A stretch of DNA of 64,000 nt from assembly GCA_024291935.2 (NCBI GenBank), contig CM044320.1, positions 29,046,001 to 29,110,000 on the forward strand, written 5' to 3'. A model generated the notes under the pieces. It worked only from the letters and a program-made list of their open reading frames with translations, did not search any database and was not told where the DNA came from. Made by a program: the position numbers and the translations under genes. Of the stretch, positions 34,970-47,267 are shown piece by piece (the first letter of the stretch is position 1; each line of letters begins with the position of its first letter). The DNA comes from Okapia johnstoni. Its lineage: Eukaryota > Chordata > Mammalia > Artiodactyla > Giraffidae.

Positions 34970-35500
34970 CAAAAAACCTGAAACTCATATGAAAGTGCAC
35001 AGAATAGTATAATGAATCCCTATGTACCTATCATTTAGCTGCAAAGTTATCAGTTCATAGCCAATCTTACTTTACCCATATCCTCACCCACACTCCCATT
35101 TCTCGTTACTTTGGAGCAACCTCTAGTCTCGTACCAGATTCTTCCGTAAGTATGTCTGTATCCATCTCTCAAACCTGAGGACGCTTAAACAAAACCACAG
35201 TGCCAATATCACTCCCCAAATGTTAGTAATTCCTTAATATTACAAAATCCAGTTAATGCTCACATTTCCAATGCTCCCATGCCAATTTTAAAATATTATT
35301 TTATAATTTGTCTGTTGGAATCAGTACCCAAATAAATCGCCACATTGTCATGGCTGCTTTTTCTCTTCATCCTTTTTCACTGTACAGATTCCTGCTTTAT
35401 TTCTCTCTTTCTTTTTCAACTCATGATTTATTTGTTGGGAGAACTTAAGTTATTTTTTCTATACCTTCCTACAGTCTAGACTTTTGTGATCACTTTCAAT
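34970..35500 (-). mobile_element. Possible old L1 3' UTR, antisense
   Basis: 'aaagtgcacagaatagtata', 'cctatgtacctatcatttag' and a series of pyrimidine-rich phrases resemble antisense L1ME-type 3' UTRs. Diverged. Confidence 0.35.
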
Positions 35501-35984
35501 TTTTAAAATGAGTAGTAGAGCATTATGTAATTTTCTACTAAAATTTAAGATGAGGCTAACCACTTGCTTTCTTTGTTCCTGTTACTGAGCATATGAATGC
35601 TGTTGGAAAAAATTACACACAAGAGTTACAAATATGTAATTTGTGGAGCTAGTATACAACCTCAGGTGAATTATCAATACAGATCAGATCATCCTTTTCT
35701 TTGCCTCTAACAAGTTTTCTTTGCGTTTCAAGCCTTCACCATCATCTGTAAACTCTAAGGTGGATTCTTTTCATCTTCTGCCTTGTTCTTCACTATTTTT
35801 CTGTTATCATAAATTGATTCTCTTGGTCTTTGCATTCCAATCTCACTATCCTGAAATAGTTTCTTGCCTAATTCCTAGCAAGGACCACCTCATGGTGCTG
35901 AGCATGTTTTGTCCTACATAAAGATCCTCCACTCAAGGGGAAAGGTTGTTATGCCTGCCAGTCCATGTGCTCTGGTGAAAGTTT
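35501..35984. other. Intergenic, no gene
   Basis: T-rich. Nothing assigned. Confidence 0.4.
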
Positions 35985-36236
35985 TAAATATTTTTTTATC
36001 TATTTATTTTTGGCTGAGCTGGGTCTTTATTGCTGGGCTTGTGGTGATCAGGGACCGCTCTTTTCATTGCGGTGGTTTCTCCTGTTGCAGAGCATGGGCT
36101 GTAGCAATGTAGGCTTCAGTAGTTGTGGTGTACCGCTTAGTTACTCTGTAGCATATGGGATCTTCCTGGACCAGGGATCGAACCCATGGATATCCTTCAT
36201 TATGTTTATGGCTTGAATGCCACTCCTCTGGGGAAG
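35985..36236 (-). mobile_element. CHR-type tRNA-Glu SINE
   Basis: Antisense long form: 'tttttggctgagctgggtct', 'ggtggtttctcctgttgcag', 'gcttcagtagttgtggtg', 'accagggatcgaacccat'. Confidence 0.85.
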
Positions 36237-36464
36237 CTTTCTTCAATCTTCTAGCCTAAGATGGCTCTTCCATTCTCCATGCTGGATCACCATTCTGTTC
36301 TTAGCTCTGTAACAGATTTTGACATGTTTTTGTTGGACTTTAAGCCCCAGGTGGAGGTGGGGCAGAAATACTGTCTTCAGCATCCATGTGACTCATCCAT
36401 CCAATATGACTCTAGGACCTACTTCAGAGCTTCACTCAGGGTGAAAGGGAAGGCAGTCAGTAAG

Positions 36465-36690
36465 TACAGCCCGGGCTCTGGGACGAAGTCTGACTCCTGA
36501 TCTAACCACTCTCGATTTGAGTGACTTTGGACACATTACAGACACTCCCTGTGCCTCAGTCTCTGACAAAATCATTGCCAAGATTGGTAGAAATAATGCA
36601 TATAAATTGCTTCATGCAGTGCATGGTAACCATACATGCTCAGTACTGCTAGGTATACCGTATGTTTATAAAATGAATGACTTTAGCATA
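36465..36690 (+). mobile_element. MIR SINE
   Basis: Sense MIR order: 'gggctctgggacgaagtctg', then 'actccctgtgcctcagtctc', then a 'catgctcagtactgctag' region. Strongly diverged. Confidence 0.55.
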
Positions 36691-38538
36691 ACCTGTATGG
36701 TCCCCAGTTAAATGATTACAGTGTAAGTTTGTAGGCCCCCAGGGAAAAAGAAAAGATCACTTGCCACTGGTTTAGGGGATTCAAAGGGAACAACTCCATA
36801 AAGTGTAATTAAGGGAATCTGGGACTACTTTGATAGGACCCATACTGTTTTATACCTCCATCTGGGTTTAACCTGTACCCTCTAGTGGGAAGCGAAGTCT
36901 CCGTAGTACTTTATTTAGGGGGTTCTAAGACCTGTTATGAACTGAGCCATGGTTTGTTTTGAGGAATAAAGGAGGTAGAGGATCTGAGGGAACCATTAAT
37001 AAGCCCAGCTGCCATTTCACATGCAAGTAGGAGCAGGTTCACAGCACACGCCTCTCAGGGAGGGGAGGGAAAATGTCACGGATTGTACTGGGAAGGTGTC
37101 GGAACATTTTGTGCAAATGTGGATATTTGGATGAAATGCCTTTAAGGCCCTAAGATAGCACCATGGGCTGTAAATACACGAGGAAGAAAGAAGACGGAAG
37201 AGGAGTGTGCTTCTCCATGGCGAATATACAGGCTGTATGCAACTTGGATGCTCCAGAGGTCAGTGAGATAAAAATGTTAGCTAATGACCTTAAAAACAAA
37301 CAACAACATCACAGAGAAGCTACGACTTCTGGAAGCTGATTCACTCTGGATCTGACTTTCATTCTGCTGCTGCTACTGTTGCTTCTGGAATGATTGAACG
37401 AGATTGAGTTAATGAATTCTGTTTTACAGCCTTGAGGAGGTCTGATACACTTGTAAAAATCTCTGGTACTAATGCAAAACAGAACTCCTATGGATATTCT
37501 AAATATTAATTGGATGTGTTCCATTAGTACGGAGAGGTTCAGGGTGTGTGTTTTCGTAGGTTGATTAGGAGATGACTTATGCTGTCACGTGAGGGAAATA
37601 GTTGTCAGCATCTCCCCCGGATCTTAGAAAGCTCCTATTAATCACTTGCGTTGATGTTACCCACTGGTGTTCAGTCAGGAAGTATCTGCAAAAGGTTAAT
37701 CTTTTATAGTTTCTTGGGATTTGGAGGGCAACATTCCGAAAACCTAGTTTTAATTTTGATAAATGAATTTAGCAAGTAGTTAATCCTCTAAAAGGACCAA
37801 GATTTACAGGTCAGTCAAGAGATGATGCTGGCAATTTATCATACACGTGGGATACTCCAATCACAAAATAAGCCCTTTGACACATCGACTGAGAAGTGAT
37901 CGAATGCCACAGATGGAAATAAATTTATGATCAGGATGTGCCCCTTCTCTCTGAAGAGCCATATTCTCTCCTCCCTTCATCAGGAGATGTTTTTTGGCAA
38001 GCTCACCTGTGCATTGGTCACGCCTCTGTTTTGACCTCTCCCAACGCTTGGTGTATTACTTAAAATAACAAAGGATGGGGGGAGGGGAAGTTTCACTCAA
38101 TCTTGCCATCAGTCATAATCCTTCCTCTCCTGAACAATTTATCCTGTGAACACAGTGACTTCTGTAACTGGCCACGTTTTCTGTATCCCTTTGACTTCAA
38201 GGACATGTAAGGATGAAATTTTACCCTTCCTGGAAACAGTAGATGAAGATACAGTATGGATTGCAGTGTGCTTCTCCCCTAAAGGTTGTTCTTTTTGCAT
38301 TTTGACTTTCCTGTCTCTCAGCTATTTTATCAAAAACCGTATTGTGTATATTTGTGGTAGGTTAGAGGAGGAAGGGCATGTGACTTTTTTTCTGGTTATA
38401 ATAAATTGTTTTTTTCAAATTAAAGCATTTCTGAGAGCATACATTTCATTTTAGTTTCCAGAGTTATTTTTGCCACAGGTTTCCCTTTCATTCCACAAAT
38501 ACTTGCTTAAATGAATTGTTCTCTTTATCATTCTTACT
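36691..38538. other. Intergenic, long SINE-free stretch
   Basis: About 1.85 kb with no recognisable young repeat. A plus-strand frame of 102 codons at 38146-38454 has no domain I know. Confidence 0.45.
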
Positions 38539-38864
38539 GAGCTTCCCTGGAAGCTCAGCAGGTAAAGAATCCGCCTGCAACGCAGGACACCCCAGTTTGA
38601 TTCCTGGGTCCGAAAGATCCCCTGGAGAAGGGATAGGCTACCCACTCCAGTATTCTTGGGTTTCTCTGGTGGCTCAGATGGTAAAGAATCCACCTGCAGT
38701 GCGGGAGACCTGGGTTCGATCCCTGGGTTGGAAAGATTCCCTGGAGGAGGGCTTGACAACCCACTCCAGTATTCTTGCCTGGAGAATGCCCATGGATAAA
38801 AGAGTCTGGCGGGCTACAGTCCATAGGGTCCCAAAGAGTTGGACATGACAGAACAACTAAGCAC
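38539..38864 (+). mobile_element. Tandem Bov-tA SINE (two tRNA heads)
   Basis: A first head plus partial body (38541-38655) runs into a second complete head and body (from 'tttctctggtggctcagatgg'). Duplication atcattcttact at 38527-38538 and atcattattact at 38865-38876 encloses both, so they moved as one unit. Confidence 0.9.
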
Positions 38865-38876
38865 ATCATTATTACT

Positions 38877-39095
38877 GCCCCCTAAAGCCATTCTTCTAAA
38901 CTGCACATCTGATCAGTTTAACATTTTTGCTCCTAAAAACCCTCACTCTTTCATGGCTTCTAACTGTTGCTAAGATAAGGACCACATTCCATAATTGGTT
39001 TCAAATGTCTTAACTGGTTGAACTTTTTTTCTTTCATTTTATTCCACTCCATGCCACCTGTCAGTCTATGTTTCAGACATCTTAAACAACTTGTG
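38877..39095 (+). mobile_element. L2 LINE 3' fragment
   Basis: 'aactgcacatctgatcagtt' and 'aaaaaccctcactctttcatggc' (split here by divergence) fit the sense L2 3' region. Confidence 0.45.
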
Positions 39096-39109
39096 GTTTC
39101 CAGCTGTAA

Positions 39110-39583
39110 TTAACCCCCCAGTCAGTTGAATTTGTATTAAACAAAAGAGAGATTATCCCAGGAGGGCCTGGCTCAATCAGGTGTGCTCTTAAAAGAAATT
39201 AGATTTGAAGCATGAGAGAGATATCTCCTGCTGGCTTTGAAAAGTTGTAGGAATGCCATGTAGCTAGGACCAGAGGGCAGCCTCTAGAAGCTGAGAATGA
39301 CCGCGAGCCAGCACTTAGCAAGAATACTGAGAACTCAGTGCTATAACCACAGGAACTGAATTCTGCCAACAATCAGAATGTGCATGGAGGAGGACTCAGT
39401 GAAAACACAGTTCTTGTCATATTTTGCTTTTTGGCCTGGCAAGACTCTGAGCAGAGGACCCAGTTGGCCTCTGACCAGGTTCTTGACCCAAAACTGTGAA
39501 ATAATAAACTTGTTTTAAGCTTCTGTGGGGTTTTTCTTTTTGTAATTTATTATACAGTGTAAGGAAACCAAAACTAATACAGA
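39110..39583 (+). mobile_element. ERVL-MaLR LTR (MLT1-like)
   Basis: 'gagagattatcccaggaggg', 'gcagcctctagaagctgaga', 'aactgtgaaataataaactt' and the terminal 'aaaccaaaactaatacag' follow the MLT1 LTR order. No internal region adjoins. Confidence 0.6.
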
Positions 39584-39927
39584 AGTAGAGAGAAAAGATG
39601 GAAGGAAGGAGGGAGGGATGGATATTTGGTCATAATTTCCACTCCCTTGCTCTTCTAAGGCAGGAAAGACATACTTAGCTACAATTCATAAACTTTGAGA
39701 AGGCTAATAAAAAAGAACTTCATGAAGTCATGCATGGTTTTTAAACCTCTAGATTATGTTTCATGAATGCTTTACCAAATTTACTAAAGTATAAGCCAGC
39801 GTCATCTTTATTTTGGCTTATTTCCTTTAAAGTTGAGAGACATGAAAATCTTAGGATCTTAAGAGTTTACTGATCTCTTTCTATTTTGATTAGCTTTTTT
39901 AGATTTTTACTTTCCTATTAGGCCTTT
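39584..39927. other. Intergenic, no gene
   Basis: A short GGAA/GGGA-rich patch at 39598-39620. Otherwise unassigned. Confidence 0.45.
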
Positions 39928-40147
39928 TGGGCTTCCCTGGTAGCTCAGATGATAAAAGAATCCGACTGCAATGCGGGAGACCTGGGTTCAATCCCTGGGT
40001 TGGGAAGATCACCTGGAGGAGAGACGGCATGATGACCCACTCCAATATTCTTGCCTGGGAGATCCGCATGGACACTGGAGCCTGGTGGGCTGCAGTCCAT
40101 AAGGTTGCAAAGTGTCAGACAGGACTGAGCGACTAAGCACAGCACAC
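39928..40147 (+). mobile_element. Bov-tA SINE
   Basis: Sense copy from 'gggcttccctggtagctcag' to 'gactgagcgactaagcacag'. Flanks attaggcctt / attagcctta suggest the duplication. Confidence 0.9.
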
Positions 40148-40257
40148 ATTAGCCTTATAGCATTCTACATTTGACCTAAAATCTTTAATTTGCATATTGT
40201 ATCATATATAAAACAGTATGTGTCCAGTTTTATACATAAAAAGAAGTATTCATATTA

Positions 40258-40495
40258 TCAGTTCAGTTTTTCAGTCATGTCCAACTCTTTGTGACCCCAT
40301 GGACTGCAGCATGCCAGGCTTCCCTGGCCATCACCAACTCCCGGAACTTGCTCAAATTCACGTCCACTGAGTTGGTAATGCCATCCAACCATCTCATCCT
40401 CTGTCGTCCCTTTCTCCTCCTGCCTTCAAGCTTTCCCAGCATCAGGGTCTTTTCCAATGAGTCAGTTCTTTGCATCAGGAGGCCAAAGTATTGGA
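40258..40495 (-). mobile_element. BovB 3'-end fragment
   Basis: Antisense BovB tail from 'cagttcagtttttcagtc' to 'aggaggccaaagtattgg'. Confidence 0.9.
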
Positions 40496-40814
40496 ATACA
40501 TATATTTATAAACATCACCCAATTAAAAAAAAGATCATTACCATGACACCTGTGGCTCTTGATATGCTCATTCCAAATTTCATCTTCATCTCTCCACTCC
40601 ATATACTTTTTTAAAGCATAAATTTCCCCACAAGAAGAACTTTGTTGACGACAATATTTTCCTCCCCAAAGATCAAAGCCACCAAATGAAGTGAACATAA
40701 CCTCAAAAGTTTTTGGTCTCTATAATAAAACAAAAGATAGAGCTTAGATCTGGATCATTTGGGCCATTCCTCTTATCTCCTCCCACTTCAAAAATCTGGC
40801 ATCTGTGAATACCC
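40496..40814. other. Intergenic, no gene
   Basis: 'tataaacatcacccaatta' and the following text may be old L1. Nothing coding. Confidence 0.35.
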
Positions 40815-40823
40815 AGCATTCTT

Positions 40824-41019
40824 CTATTTTTTTAAGATTTATTTTTTTTTGATGTGGGCCATTTTTAAAGTCTTTATTGAATTTGTTACATTATTGTTTA
40901 TGTTTTGGTTTTTTGGCTCTGAGGCATGTGGGATCTTAGCTCCCAGACCAGGGATGGAACCTGTCCCCCCTGTATTGGAAGGTGAAGTCTTAACCACTGG
41001 ATAGCCAGAGAAGTCCCCT
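40824..41019 (-). mobile_element. CHR-type SINE
   Basis: Antisense copy with 'gatgtgggccatttttaaag' and 'aaccactggatagccagag'. Target duplication agcattctt at 40815-40823 and 41020-41028. Confidence 0.9.
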
Positions 41020-41323
41020 AGCATTCTTTTTGATCTACATTGGGCTCAACACATTTAAGCCTTAGCACAATCTGTAGTTTTAGCCTTTTTCCAGAAAAAA
41101 ACAGCTTAGTTTGCTTACCATAGCCACTCTGATTCCTGTTATAAGGCTGCTTTCCCCAGGCATACAGAGGATCTTTGCCCTTCTTGTACTGTGTCATTTT
41201 GTGAGATTGGTGTAGCCACACTTCTTACAGAAAGTCCAGTGAATTTCAAAAATGCTCACCATGTTCACAAGAGAGCTATTGGCATAGAAATAAAAACATT
41301 TCATAAATTTTATGCATTTAATA

Positions 41324-41595
41324 TTGGAAGGACTGAAGCTGAAGCTGAAACTCCAATACTTTGGCCACCTGATGTAAACAGCTGACTCATTGGAAAAGGC
41401 CCTGATTCTGGGAAAGATTGAAGGCAGGAGGAGAAGAGGGCAACGGAAGATGAGATGGCTGGATGGCATCACCAACTCAATGGACATGAGTTTGAGCAAT
41501 CTCCGGGAGATGGTGAAGGACAGGGAACCCTGGTGTGCTGCAGTCCATGGGGTTGCAAAGAGTCTGACATGACTTGGCAACTGAACAATAACAGT
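41324..41595 (+). mobile_element. BovB 3'-end fragment
   Basis: Sense BovB tail from 'ttggaaggactgaagctgaa' to 'tggcaactgaacaataaca'. Confidence 0.9.
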
Positions 41596-42036
41596 AATGT
41601 TTTGCTTATCCTCTTAGTATCCTTATTTAACCTTGTCTATTTTAAATCTTTTCTGCAAATGGTTTTATTATATATCTTTTTTGCCTTCACTAATTTAAAG
41701 ATATTTAAAGATATTCTCTTTAATTTTTCCTAAAAGTTTTAAAGTTTTGTTGTTAACATTTAAATTATTTTCTATATGCTTACCAATTTTCCTTGTACCA
41801 TTTAATGAATGACCCACCCTTTCCCCAGTGATCTATAAGGTCAGATCTGAAATAAATTAGGTTTTAATAAATGCCTGATTTCTATTCTATTCTATTGATT
41901 TGTTTTTCTATTTCCACACCAATGCCATACTCTCTTAATTATTATAATTTCTATTCAAACTTTTCCTATGTGTTAAAGCACCTGGTTCTTCCTTTTCAGG
42001 AGTCTCTGGGCTATTCTTAGCTGTTGACATTTACAT
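41596..42036. other. Intergenic, no gene
   Basis: T-rich, possibly antisense L1 material. Not assigned. Confidence 0.35.
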
Positions 42037-42640
42037 ATGATTTTCCCCCAACATTTTATTATGAAAAGTTCCAAAAATGAAAAGAAGTTGAAAAAGCTTT
42101 ATAGCAAACAAACACTCATAAACACACTGCTTCAGTTCAGTTCAGTTCAGTTCAGTTCAGTCACTCAGTCATGTCTAACTCTTTGCGACCCCAGGGACTA
42201 CATACAGCATGCCAGGGCTCCCTTTCCATCACCAACTCCTGGAGTCTACTCAAACTCATGTCCATTGAGTTGGTGATGCCATCCAACCATCTCATCCTCT
42301 GTCATCACCTTCTCCTCCCACCTTCAATCTTTCCCAGCATCAAGGTCTTTTCCAGTGAGTCAGTTCTTTGCATCAGGTGGCCAAAGTATTGGAGTTTCAG
42401 CTTCAGCATCAGTCCTTCCAATGAATGTTCAGGACTGATTTCCTTTAGGATGGACTGATTGGATCTCCTTGCAGTTCAAGGGACTATACACCGCTTAGAT
42501 TCTATAATAACCTTTTGCTATATCGCTTTGTTAAATAACTGTTCATCTCTCTAACTACCCATCAATCTACCTATGATTAAAAATTAGCTTTTACGGTTCC
42601 ATAAAACCTATTGAACTATGATTAGAATGAAATTGAATAT
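42037..42640 (-). mobile_element. Old L1 3' UTR, antisense, split by BovB
   Basis: 'acattttattatgaaaagtt' before and 'cgcttagattctataataac' after the BovB at 42131-42485 are adjacent parts of an antisense L1ME-type 3' end. Confidence 0.5.
42131..42485 (-). mobile_element. BovB 3'-end fragment with expanded tail
   Basis: Antisense tail. It opens with about six copies of the 5-mer cagtt/ttcag (42131-42159) and runs to 'ccttgcagttcaaggg'. Confidence 0.92.
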
Positions 42641-43007
42641 ACATTATAAGTTAAGGATAACTGATATGGTTACAGTATATTTATGTTCATGTATCCCATG
42701 AACATGGTATAGCTCTCATTTATTTAAGTCATCTTTCATATAAAGTATTATATTTTTCTTCTTGGAGATTGTGCAAAGATTTTGTTAAATTTATTTATAC
42801 AACTTTTTTTAACTGTTGATTTTTAAGTGGTATCTTTTAAAGTTATATATTGTAAATGTCTATTCCTGGTGTGTAAAAGTACAATTGACTTTTTAATATG
42901 GATTTAAAAACTAATAATCCTATATCCAGCTACCTTGTTAAAATCTCTTAATAGTTCTAGCAGTTTAGCTGTATAATTTTTTTGAGTTTTCTATGAATAC
43001 AAGTGTT
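42641..43007. other. Intergenic, AT-rich, no gene
   Basis: No repeat assigned. Confidence 0.4.
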
Positions 43008-43203
43008 GGGCTTCCCAAGTGGCTCAGGGTAAAAGATCTCCTAACAGCATCTGGGTTCGGAAGATCCCCTGGAGAAGGGAATGGCAACCCATGCAGTATT
43101 CTTGCCTGGAGAAGTCCATGGACAGAGGAGCCTGGCAGGTTATAGTCCATGGGGTTGCAAAAGAGTCAGACACGACTTAGCAACAAAACAACAGCAACAA
43201 CCA
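43008..43203 (+). mobile_element. Bov-tA SINE
   Basis: Sense copy with a shortened tRNA head ('gggcttcccaagtggctcag') and an ACA-rich tail. Confidence 0.88.
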
Positions 43204-43458
43204 ATGTATATAAGCATATACTGGCTGTTGATTTTCCCTGTTCAGTTCTCATGTTTTTTACATCTTTTCTCTTTATTCTTTTACTGGTCCAGATAGCCAG
43301 TGTAATGTGAATAGAAATGGTGATATCAGGAATTTTGTCTTTTTTCTAATTTTAAAGTTAATTCTTTACAATTTTCATTACTGTGTTGATGTTTGCTGTG
43401 GGTTTTATTTGGGGGTGGGATAACTGTTTTTGTTTGTTAGCAAGTTTGAAATTTATTT

Positions 43459-43766
43459 ATTTAAAAAAACTTTACGGATGATGTGAATCTTTAATTAATT
43501 TATTTTTGCTTGTTCTGGGTCTTTGTTGTTGCATGTGAGGTTTTCTCTAGTTGGGCGAGCAGGGGCTACTTTTTGCTGTGGTGTGAGAGTTTCTTGTTGT
43601 GGTGGCTTCTCTTTAGTTGTGGAGCAGTTGGAACACACGGGTTCAGTAGCTGTGGCACATGGCCTTAGTTGCCCTGTGGCATGAGGAATTTTCCCAGATG
43701 AGGGATTGAACCCAGGTCCCTTGCATTGTCAGGCAGATTCTTAACCACTAGATCATGAGGGAAGTC
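43459..43766 (-). mobile_element. CHR-type tRNA-Glu SINE, long form
   Basis: Antisense long form. Target duplication ttgaaatttattt at 43446-43458 and 43767-43779. Confidence 0.92.
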
Positions 43767-43779
43767 TTGAAATTTATTT

Positions 43780-44229
43780 TTGAAGCAAATTATGGCTTTA
43801 CATGCAGTTCTGAATGTCTTGGGATTTGAAGCAATGATCTGAACCTGTAAGAATTACTTTTTAATGAGGATAAAACTTCCCAAGGGAAGATCTCTCTCAT
43901 ACTTTTATTTTTAACCATTCCATAAGCACCCACTCCCCACTGCCATCTTTGCCCTAAGCTTAATATTGCATGAACAGTCAATACACACCCATTGAATAAT
44001 GCCAAGGGTTTATATGCTTCTAGTCTTCAGATTTGATGGTTCATTTTGCATGAAAAACTTTTGCCAATTTGCATTATCTTTGTTCATTTTATGCTGATAT
44101 GGTTGTTGCTTGAGTCAAAACTGCAGTTGTCTCTTTGTTTGTCTTTATCTCTCACAGACCAAAAATGGAGACAAAAAAGGAAGCCAGAGAATTTTTAGTT
44201 CTCTTAGGTAATTCAGAATTGCTGTTTCT
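43780..44229. other. Intergenic, no gene
   Basis: Unassigned sequence. Confidence 0.4.
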
Positions 44230-44385
44230 TTTTTTAAAATAACTTTTTATGTTTAATATTTATTTTTATTTATTTATTTTGGCTGTGCCAAGTCTTGGTT
44301 GCAGCACATGGGATCTAGCTCCGTGACTCAGGATCAAACCCGGGCCCCCTTCATTGGAAGGCGAAGTGTTAACTAGGGAAGTCCC
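44230..44385 (-). mobile_element. CHR-type SINE, short
   Basis: Antisense: 'ttttggctgtgccaagtctt', 'atgggatctagctccgtgac', 'taactagggaagtccc'. Confidence 0.8.
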
Positions 44386-45028
44386 TATTGTTATTATTTA
44401 TGTAAAACAAGGCAATCAAACTGTCAGTCTTCAGAACAGTTGATACATCTAAATTTTTGCTTTCCACTTACCACTTAAGTTTCCTCCTTTTCCCCTCTTT
44501 GTCCCTCTGTTCTTTTCCTATTATAATAGAAATAATCAGTTTATATTTTTAGATTTTGTCTTTAGTCAATAAATCTCTTTGGTATTCTTAGGATCATAGC
44601 CTTGTATTGTTTAATAGTCTCAGAATCTCTATGTGCTATGAAGTTCAGTTTTGTGTATGGTTGAGGAAACACTGGCTGTTTGTTTACTTCTGTGCCTGCA
44701 CTGGTTGAATGTTATCTTGCACAGATAACTGCTTTTGATTCAAAGAGGCAACATGATTTCAGACCTAATTACTACAGAAGTAATTGGTCCTTGGCAAATG
44801 GGACCTGCCAGTCTGCCCAGACTTCAAATGTCAAAGCGCCAACTGAATGCAGGGCATGTTCAGATCTTCTAATGGAAATCCATTGCCCTTCTCAGTTTGG
44901 CAGCTAAGATTTAAGCTGCCCAAATGTAAAACGGGACTCTGTAAATGGCTGTTTCATCTGAGGACTCAAGACAATAGAAGTACTGCATGCCAAGGAGGGG
45001 TGAAGGGTCACTTAAACACATTTTGGAC
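44386..45028. other. Intergenic, no gene
   Basis: A 75-codon plus-strand frame at 44680-44907 has no recognised domain. No repeat assigned. Confidence 0.4.
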
Positions 45029-45365
45029 TGTTGAGAGTCCCTTGGACAGCAAGGAGATCAAACCAGTCAATCCTAAGGGAAATCAACCCTGAATATTCAT
45101 TGGAAGGACTGATGCTGAAGCTGAAGCTTCAATATTTTGGCCACCTGAGGTGAAGGGCTGAGTCATTTGCAAACCTGATGCTGAGAAAGATTGCAGGCAG
45201 GAGGGTAAGGGGGCAACAGAGGATGAGATGGTTGGATGGCATCACTGACTCAATAGACATGAGTTTGAGCAAACTCCGGGAGATGCTGAAGAACAGGGAA
45301 GCCTGGGTTCTGCAATCCATGGGGTCGCAAAGAGTCGGACATGACTTAGCAACTGAATAACAATA
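45029..45365 (+). mobile_element. BovB 3'-end fragment
   Basis: Sense BovB from 'ttgagagtcccttggacagc' (end of the reverse transcriptase ORF region) to 'acttagcaactgaataac'. Confidence 0.92.
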
Positions 45366-45794
45366 GACTGATTTTGTAGATCATCTACCTTGGGTTATGG
45401 AAGAAGCTGGAGAGATTGAGAGGAGTTGGTTAGAGAGATAAGAGGATTTTTAGAGGGGGTTTTTTAGTATGCTGCCCATCCTCTTCCCTCATGCAGATGA
45501 AGTGGAGGGAAGGCTTCTTTGTTTTATGTCAAGTAAAATGCACTTCAAAGGAATACATTGGTTTCCTGTTGCTGGAGGAACATGGTTGACTGATGTCTGA
45601 TACGTGCTTGAAGCACCTAAAAGCAAGATTCTTTCGTTCGATATTCTGTTTTGATGGTGGGACAGCAAATGACACAGGAGTCTTTTCAGTGGATCAGATG
45701 TAGGCCACGTGTGAGAAGGAAAGCTGGCCTTGAACTGCCTTGAATCCTGCCCAAGCTCTGAGGGGCAGGGAGAGCAAGAGAGCTCATCAAGAGA
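45366..45794. other. Intergenic, no gene
   Basis: A 105-codon minus-strand frame at 45489-45806 shows no family features and overlaps the start of an L1. Confidence 0.4.
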
Positions 45795-46211
45795 GGCTGT
45801 GATCATTTACAGTATCCAAGGTATGGAAAAACTCAAGTGTCCACTGGTGGACGCGTGGATAAAGAAGCTGTGGCTTAAATATACAATAGGGTATTATTCA
45901 GTCATGGAAAGGAGGAAAATCTGCATTTGTGACAGTTTGGATGGACCTTGAGGGTATTATGCTAAGGGACATAAGCCAGACAGGAAAGACAGTTATTGTA
46001 TGATCTGGCTTGTATGGGGAATCTAAACAAACAAACAAGGAAAAAAAAAACTTCTTAGAAAAAGAGAATAGATTTACAGTTAGCAGAGGCAGGGCTGGGT
46101 AAAGGAATTGGATGAAGGTCAAAAGACACAAACTTCCAGTTACAAGGTAAACCAGTTCTGTGGCTATAATGTATTGTACAACATGACAACTATAGTTAAC
46201 ACTGCTTTATG

Positions 46212-46420
46212 AATGTGTTAGTCGCTCAGTCATGTCCGACTCTTTGCGACCCCATGAACTGAAACCCACCAGGCTCCTCTGTCCATGGGATTCTCCAGGC
46301 AGGAATACCTAAGTGAGTAGCCATTTCCTTCTCCAGGGGAGCTTCCCGAACCAGGGACTGAACCCAGGTCTCACACATTGCAGGCAGATTCTTTACCGTC
46401 TGAGCCACCAGGCAAGCAAC
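46212..46420 (-). mobile_element. Bov-tA SINE inside L1
   Basis: Antisense copy. Exact duplication aacactgctttatg at 46198-46211 and 46421-46434. Confidence 0.95.
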
Positions 46421-46511
46421 AACACTGCTTTATGGTATATTTGAAAGTTGTTAAGAGAATAGATCCTAAGACTTCTCATCACAAGGAAAAAACATGTTCA
46501 TTTTTTGGCAT

Positions 46512-46776
46512 ATATGCTGCTGCTGCTAAGTCGCTTCAGTCGTGTCTGACTCTGTGCGACCCCATAGATAGCAGCCCACCAGGCTCCTCTTTCCCTGGGA
46601 TTCTCCAGACAAGAATATTGGAGTGGGTTGCCATTTCCTTCTCCAATGCATTCATGCATGCTAAGTTGCTTCAGTCGTGTCCGACTCTGTGTGGCCCTAT
46701 GGACAGCAGCCCTCCAGGCTCCACTGTCCACAGGATTCTCCATGCAAGAATATTGGAGTAGGTTGCCATTTCCTTC
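46512..46776 (-). mobile_element. BOV-A2 SINE inside L1
   Basis: Two antisense Bov-A units, with (tgc)n at the left edge and a linker 'tgcattcatgcatgctaag'. Confidence 0.88.
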
Positions 46777-46820
46777 TGAGATGATAAATGTGAAATCAAC
46801 TTATTATGGTAACTGATCAA

Positions 46821-47255
46821 AACAAAAACAAAAACAAGATCGTCAGCTAAAAAAAACAAAGGCTGCAATTGTGCAGAGGAGGTTGGGAACTGGTGGAGGA
46901 CCTGTTAGCCATGAGCCAGAAGGAATCTGTTCTAGTTCTGCAGGTTAGAGTTCTCAATGATGGCAAGAGCTCCACAAAGACCCTTCACGCTTTCCACAGC
47001 AGCCAGCAGAGGGAGCCAGTGGCAGGTCATATGGTTTTAGTCAGGCAAGGCTTTCTAGAGTCCTTACTTCTCTTCTCTCTTCTGACCCCAGCTCCACCAG
47101 TAGTCTTGCCTGGGGGAGAGGAAGCTGACTGAGAGAGGTGGAGGAAGGGGAGAAACAAGAGAGGATATTGAGAAAAGTTTGAATGTGCAGACCTCAATTG
47201 GGGGTACCAGTCCACGTTGGGGGGGAGTAACATTCCAGCTTTGAATTATGCATTT
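46821..47255. other. Intergenic, no gene
   Basis: Higher GC than its surroundings. Frames of up to 87 codons have no recognised content. Confidence 0.4.
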
Positions 47256-47267
47256 TTGACTTAACTT

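Larger units (their letters stand above)
45795..46820 (+). mobile_element. L1 3' end, interrupted by two SINEs
   Basis: End of L1 ORF2 and 3' UTR: 'ccaaggtatggaaaaactc', 'gggtattattcagtcatgga', 'gagggtattatgctaaggga', 'caaacttccagttacaagg', then 'tggtatatttgaaagttgtt'. SINEs at 46212-46420 and about 46512-46776 were inserted later. Confidence 0.75.

Noticed and set aside
38516..38848. Open frames over SINEs as small proteins
   Set aside because: Many 60-110 codon frames in both strands are translations of Bov-tA, BOV-A2 and CHR repeats and recur wherever these repeats do.
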